A DNA stretch of 64,000 nt from Mycobacterium sp. E787 (GTDB lineage: Bacteria; Actinomycetota; Actinomycetes; Mycobacteriales; Mycobacteriaceae): assembly GCF_001668725.1 (NCBI RefSeq), contig NZ_LZKL01000111.1, forward strand, positions 1 through 64,000. The letters run 5' to 3'. The first letter of the stretch is position 1. Each line of letters opens with the position of its first letter. The notes under the pieces are model-generated. The model saw nothing but the letters and a program-made list of their open reading frames with translations, searched no databases and was not told the DNA's origin. Of the stretch, positions 60,693-64,000 are shown in pieces. The position numbers and the translations under genes are program-made.

Positions 60693-61220
60693 ATGCCGGC
60701 TAGCTTGGCTCAAAGGGTCCTCAAAGTCGCCGGCCCCACACTGATCCCCATGACACGTGAGTCGCTCTGCGCGGACCTGATCGAACGCTACCTGTCCACG
60801 TGCGACGTCCGCTTCCTGCAGGACGAGCGCGGCGGCGCATATTTCTTCGTGCCCAGTGCCGATCACCAGCGGCTGCGTGTCCACCTGGAGATCTCCCCCT
60901 CGTTTGGGGACGTGCTGACCGTCCAGGTGACTCCCGCGAACGCCTTTCCGGTCGCCGACCGTCGGCGGCTGACGCACATGGCCGATGCGTGGAACCGGCG
61001 GAATCGCGACGTCACCGCCGTCGTGCAGGGCTGCTCGGATCCACAGCGCATCGCCGTTGTGGCCCGTCGATCCCAGTGGATCCGCGAAGGCATCTCTTTC
61101 GACCGGTTCGGCTCTTTCGTCGACCGCACCCTCGCGGCGGCCATCGATCTCTTCGCCGAGTTGGCGCCGGTTGTCGAGGTCCCGTCGACGACGCATCCGC
61201 TCCTGCGCGACGCCGGCTGA
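60693..61220 (+). CDS. YbjN-domain protein
   Basis: 175-residue protein of the YbjN (putative sensory/chaperone-like) fold: LCADLIERYLSTCDVRFLQDERGGAYFFV, LRVHLEISPSFGDVLTVQVTPANAFPVADRRRLTHMADAWNRRN and the C-terminal SFVDRTLAAAIDLFAEL. ATG 60693 has AGGAG at 60680-60684; ATG 60750 is an alternative that trims a leader of 19 residues. Role unknown; relatives often sit with ESX or cell-envelope genes. It follows bioA by 40 bp and may be read through from it. Confidence 0.8.
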   Translation: MPASLAQRVLKVAGPTLIPMTRESLCADLIERYLSTCDVRFLQDERGGAYFFVPSADHQRLRVHLEISPSFGDVLTVQVTPANAFPVADRRRLTHMADAWNRRNRDVTAVVQGCSDPQRIAVVARRSQWIREGISFDRFGSFVDRTLAAAIDLFAELAPVVEVPSTTHPLLRDAG

Positions 61221-61536
61221 CGTTCCGGTTCAGGTGGCCTACGGCCTGTCCGCTGCACCGCGCCGAGGCCAGACACCTCGGTATGGCATCGCGTCGGCGA
61301 GCTCGCTAGGTGTGGCAAGCCGCCCGTCTCGGCGCAAAGCTGTCCAGTCGCGGCCAGTTTGCAGTGCCGGCAGTTTGGTGTCCGTCGGGATCAGGAACTC
61401 CCAGCAGCGTTCTACTTGTGTGCAAGAAGCGCCACGCGCGATTCAATTTGTATGTAAGGTCCCTACCGAGCGTGACCGCGGGCATGCTTCGCGCTTTGCC
61501 GCCGGGTTTGGTGAATGACCAGGTGGGAGGATAGAT
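61221..61536. other. 316-bp intergenic region before the PE cluster
   Basis: No gene recognised. The last 100 bp contain a plausible rightward promoter, an extended -10-like TGTATGTAAGGT around 61447-61458, and the sequence ATGACCAGGTGGGAGGATAGAT directly before the PE start, which is nearly repeated before the second PE gene. The rest shows no strong inverted repeat. Confidence 0.5.
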
Positions 61537-62118
61537 ATGTCGTATATTTTGGCGACGCCGCAGTTGATGGCGGCGGCCGCAGCGGATGTTGCGGCTGTTG
61601 GTTCGGCGGTCAGCGCTGCCCACCTGGCGGCGGCCGCCCCGACCATCGCGGTGATACCGGCGGCCGCCGATGAGGTGTCGGCGAGCGTCGCGCAGGTGTT
61701 CTCGCGGGCGGCCCAGGAGTTCCACACGCTGGCCGGAAAGGCCGTGGCGTTTGGAGAGCAGTTTGTCCAGCACTTGACTGCCGGTGCGGGCTCGTACCTG
61801 GCCGCTGAGACGGCCAACGCCGCGTCGTTGCTGCACATCACTGCGAGCGCCGGCTCGGCTGCCAGTGTCATACCCAACGTGCCGGGCCTGTCCGGCGCGC
61901 TCAACGGTCTCGCGCTGCTGGGACACACCGCATTGTTCCTGGGGCAGGCCGTAGTATTTTTATTGGAGACCATTCCATTTTTCTTGGAGGCCATTCCGTT
62001 CGTCACAATTCTCACGACATATCTCACGCTGGGTGCGACGTTTCTGACGCTGGCTTTTGCGGATCTATTTTTAAAGGCGGCATTGCTCTTCGGGCTCGGG
62101 ATATCGGTCCCGTTCTGA
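61537..62118 (+). CDS. PE-family protein with hydrophobic C-terminal domain (first of three)
   Basis: 193 residues. The PE domain covers about 1-100 (MSYILATPQLMAAAAADVAAVGSAVSAAH) with the type VII secretion motif YxxxE at Tyr87-Glu91. After a short Gly/Ser linker the C-terminal 70 residues are very hydrophobic with two or three membrane-type segments (LFLGQAVVFLLETIPFFLEAIPFVTILTTYLTL). The ribosome site GGGAGGA precedes ATG 61537. There is no PPE or esx partner gene nearby. Probably exported by an ESX system and inserted in the outer membrane; inferred from the motif only. Confidence 0.88.
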   Translation: MSYILATPQLMAAAAADVAAVGSAVSAAHLAAAAPTIAVIPAAADEVSASVAQVFSRAAQEFHTLAGKAVAFGEQFVQHLTAGAGSYLAAETANAASLLHITASAGSAASVIPNVPGLSGALNGLALLGHTALFLGQAVVFLLETIPFFLEAIPFVTILTTYLTLGATFLTLAFADLFLKAALLFGLGISVPF

Positions 62119-62172
62119 TTGGCTTAGTCGATCGCAATTAAATTTTCATAATGACCGGGTCGGAGGACAAAG

Positions 62173-62712
62173 ATGTCGTATGTGTTGGCGGCGCCGGGGA
62201 TGATGGCGGCGGCGGCAGCGGACGTGGCGGCTGTTGGTTCGGCGGTCAGCGCTGCCCACCTGGCGGCGGCGGTGCCGACCGTCTCGGTGATTCCCGCGGC
62301 CGCCGATGAGGTGTCGGCGAGCGTCGCGCAGGTGTTCTCGGGGGCGGCCCAGGAGTTTCACGCGCTGGCCGCAAAGGCGGCGGCGTTTGGGGAGCAGTTT
62401 GTTCAGCACTTGACCACCGCCGCGGGCTCGTATGTGGCCGCTGAGGCGGCCAGCACCGCGTCGTTGCTGCAGTCAACCGCGAGTGCCGGCTCGGCCGCCA
62501 GCGTCATACCCAACTTGCCGAGCCAGTTATTCAGTGCTGTAACGGGTCCGCTGACTTTGTTATCGACTTTTGTCGCCGAGTTCCGCGCATTGGCATCTCT
62601 GGCATACTTTGATTCATATCTCGGGTTGGTTGTGGCTTACGAGTTGTCCGTTTTGGTGGAGCAGCTGTTGAAGTCCGTTCTGCCTTCTTTCGGCGTGCCT
62701 ATCCCGTTTTAA
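62173..62712 (+). CDS. PE-family protein (second of three)
   Basis: 179 residues. The PE domain is almost identical to that of the preceding gene (VGSAVSAAHLAAA, PAAADEVSASVAQVFSGAAQEFHALA, YxxxE as YVAAE), but the C-terminal domain differs: a moderately hydrophobic VTGPLTLLSTFVAEFRALASLAYFDSYLGLVVAYELSVLVEQLL. It also ends in PIPF, like SVPF of its neighbour. The leader GACCGGGTCGGAGGACAAAG matches that of the first gene closely. A recent duplication with C-terminal replacement or rapid divergence is the simplest explanation. Confidence 0.88.
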   Translation: MSYVLAAPGMMAAAAADVAAVGSAVSAAHLAAAVPTVSVIPAAADEVSASVAQVFSGAAQEFHALAAKAAAFGEQFVQHLTTAAGSYVAAEAASTASLLQSTASAGSAASVIPNLPSQLFSAVTGPLTLLSTFVAEFRALASLAYFDSYLGLVVAYELSVLVEQLLKSVLPSFGVPIPF

Positions 62713-62985
62713 TTGCCGTCCGCTGATTGCTCTGCGTCGTGTGAAGCCGGTGCCGCCGCGAACCGTTCGGGGCGACGCCGACCAGAGTGCGGGGGAAGCG
62801 CTCGGCCACATCGCTCGCGGCCTTGAAGTCAGCCCGCGTGCCGGATGGCTCACCGTCACGTCGGATTCATGTTCCGTGAAAAGCCGTAGGCGACGACTTC
62901 AGTCCGCCTAGAATCCTTGTGGTCTGACGGTGGAGGACCGCCCGGGCCTAGCGACAATCGGGGGCTTGCTAGTAGGTGGACCGAC

Positions 62986-63525
62986 ATGTCGTATGTGATC
63001 GCGGCGCCGGAGATGATGACATCGGCGGCAACGGAGTTGGCAACTGTCGGCGCGAACCTCGGCGCGGCCCACGCGGCTGCTGGGGGCGCGACCCTTACCG
63101 TGACGCCCGCCGCTGCCGATGAGGTGTCGGCGGCCGTCGCGGGGCTGTTCTCCCGTGCCGCCCAGGAGTATCAGGCCCTGGCCGGGCAGGCGGCGGCGTT
63201 TCATGAGCAGTTTGTGCAGCACTTGGCTGCCGGCGCGGGCTCGTACCTGGCCGGTGAGGCCGCCAACACCGCGGTACTGCAACCCTTGGTTGGGGGGGCG
63301 GCCTCGTCCACCAGCGCAGCCGCGTTTCCCAGCTCGATACTCGGTTTGTTCAACGGTGCACTGAGCCAATTGCTCAACGTGTTACCACCGGGCTTTTTGA
63401 ATTCACTAGAACATTACGTTATTCAACAACTTCTTCTGCTCCTCTACGCATTCGCCTATGTGTCGGCGGAGGTATTGAAAATGATCATCCCGATTCTGGC
63501 GCTGGGGATGCCGATTTTTGGGTAG
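62986..63525 (+). CDS. PE-family protein (third of three)
   Basis: 179 residues from ATG 62986. The PE domain is more diverged (MSYVIAAPEMMTSAATELATVGANLG) with YLAGE as secretion motif, and the C-terminal domain ends with hydrophobic helices YVIQQLLLLLYAFAYVSAEVLKMIIPILAL. Separated from the second gene by 273 bp holding its own presumed promoter. Upstream codons in frame (from 62917) lack PE features. Same lengths and layout as the second copy. Confidence 0.87.
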   Translation: MSYVIAAPEMMTSAATELATVGANLGAAHAAAGGATLTVTPAAADEVSAAVAGLFSRAAQEYQALAGQAAAFHEQFVQHLAAGAGSYLAGEAANTAVLQPLVGGAASSTSAAAFPSSILGLFNGALSQLLNVLPPGFLNSLEHYVIQQLLLLLYAFAYVSAEVLKMIIPILALGMPIFG

Positions 63526-63613
63526 CGGCACAGTGTCACAGCCGGCTCATCCGCCGGTGTCGAGTGCTCGCTTAATGGAAATACCGGATCCCTGGTGAGT
63601 GGCGAGCGCCGGC

Positions 63614-64000
63614 CTAGACCGAGAGCCTCGGGAGCTCGGTTGTGACCGCGTCGTCGGCGACGTCGTCGTGCAGCAACAATTCTCGTACCAGCGGACGCGG
63701 TCCCTCGGATCGAAGCATGAAACTGGCCGGGCGCGGACGGACTACCTGAGGCCACCAGAACCAACGCCCGAGCAGCGCGGCGATTGACGGTGTCATGAAC
63801 GAGCGCACGACCAACGTGTCGAACAACAGCCCCAGGCCGATGGTGGTACCGACCTGACCGATAATCCGCAAATCGCTGAAAATCATCGAGGCCATGGTGA
63901 AGGCGAACACAAGTCCCGCGTTCGTCACGACCTTGCCCGTGCCCCCCATGGCGCGGATAATTCCGGTGTTGATGCCTGCGGCTATTTCCTCTTTCATCCG
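63614..64000 (-). CDS. MmpL-family transporter, C-terminal part (5' end outside window)
   Basis: About 128 C-terminal residues of a second MmpL. The sequence EEIAAGINTGIIRAMGGTGKVVTNAGLVFAFTMAS and LGLLFDTLVVRSFMTPSIAALLGRWFWWPQ aligns with the end of the complete MmpL at 28648-31578, including the RPRPASxMLR tail, so the two belong to the same MmpL4/5-like subgroup. Reading continues past the window edge. It ends 88 bp from the third PE gene, tail to tail. Confidence 0.93.
   Translation of the reverse strand, partial: RMKEEIAAGINTGIIRAMGGTGKVVTNAGLVFAFTMASMIFSDLRIIGQVGTTIGLGLLFDTLVVRSFMTPSIAALLGRWFWWPQVVRPRPASFMLRSEGPRPLVRELLLHDDVADDAVTTELPRLSV

Overview
The window is chromosomal DNA of high G+C content from a slow-growing Mycobacterium, close to but distinct from the M. 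tuberculosis and M. avium complexes. The evidence is the mycobacterial lipid genes (Mas-type polyketide synthase, PapA acyltransferase, MmpS/MmpL), PE-family proteins, a GlbN-type truncated haemoglobin and mycobacterial ileS, dnaE1, dinX and treXYZ. From memory, gene order follows M. tuberculosis Rv1524 to Rv1568 with several local losses and insertions. No database search was possible.

Layout. 1-10.5 kb: cell-envelope glycolipid locus with two GT1 glycosyltransferases in opposite orientation around a GT2 (wbbL2-like), then a PapA3-like acyltransferase and a Pks5-like synthase read leftwards. 10.5-13.2 kb: a long gene-poor gap, a carboxymuconolactone-decarboxylase-like protein and a nitronate monooxygenase. 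13.3-17.5 kb: two riboswitch-type leaders in a row. A magnesium M-box, followed by a small leader ORF, precedes a small Rv1535-like gene; an isoleucine T-box precedes ileS. 17.5-24.2 kb: an AbiEi/DUF559 gene bracketed by hairpin repeats, a repeat-rich membrane-anchored protein, dinX, ansA, lspA and a pseudouridine synthase. 24.2-28.1 kb: methyltransferase, glbN, two short-chain dehydrogenases, a 20-bp tandem repeat array and an SRPBCC protein. 28.1-32.8 kb: an inserted TetR-MmpS-MmpL export island. 32.9-43.2 kb: dnaE1, a MerR/VOC pair with a clear operator palindrome, intact fadD11-plsB1, a Ddn-like protein and ilvA. 43.2-49.1 kb: accessory genes, including a PE protein carrying an aspartic-protease domain, a MUG-type DNA glycosylase and an orphan NarL-type regulator. 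49.2-55.5 kb: the treX-treY-treZ trehalose operon. 55.5-60.7 kb: a large acyltransferase, RipD (a catalytically dead NlpC/P60 protein) with a long leader, a membrane protein and bioA. 60.7-64 kb: a YbjN-like protein, three tandem PE genes and the C-terminus of a second MmpL.

How the genes work together. The first 10.5 kb probably makes and decorates a methyl-branched acyl glycolipid. TreX, TreY and TreZ turn glycogen into trehalose. LspA, RipD, the acyltransferase and the MmpL/MmpS proteins act at the envelope. FadD11 and PlsB1 are translationally coupled and fit acyl activation followed by glycerol-3-phosphate acylation.

The most notable non-coding features are the M-box/leader-ORF/T-box series, and a set of strong intergenic hairpins. 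Most of these hairpins have outer ends resembling CGCGAGnGT, and they lie at gene ends and promoters throughout the window.
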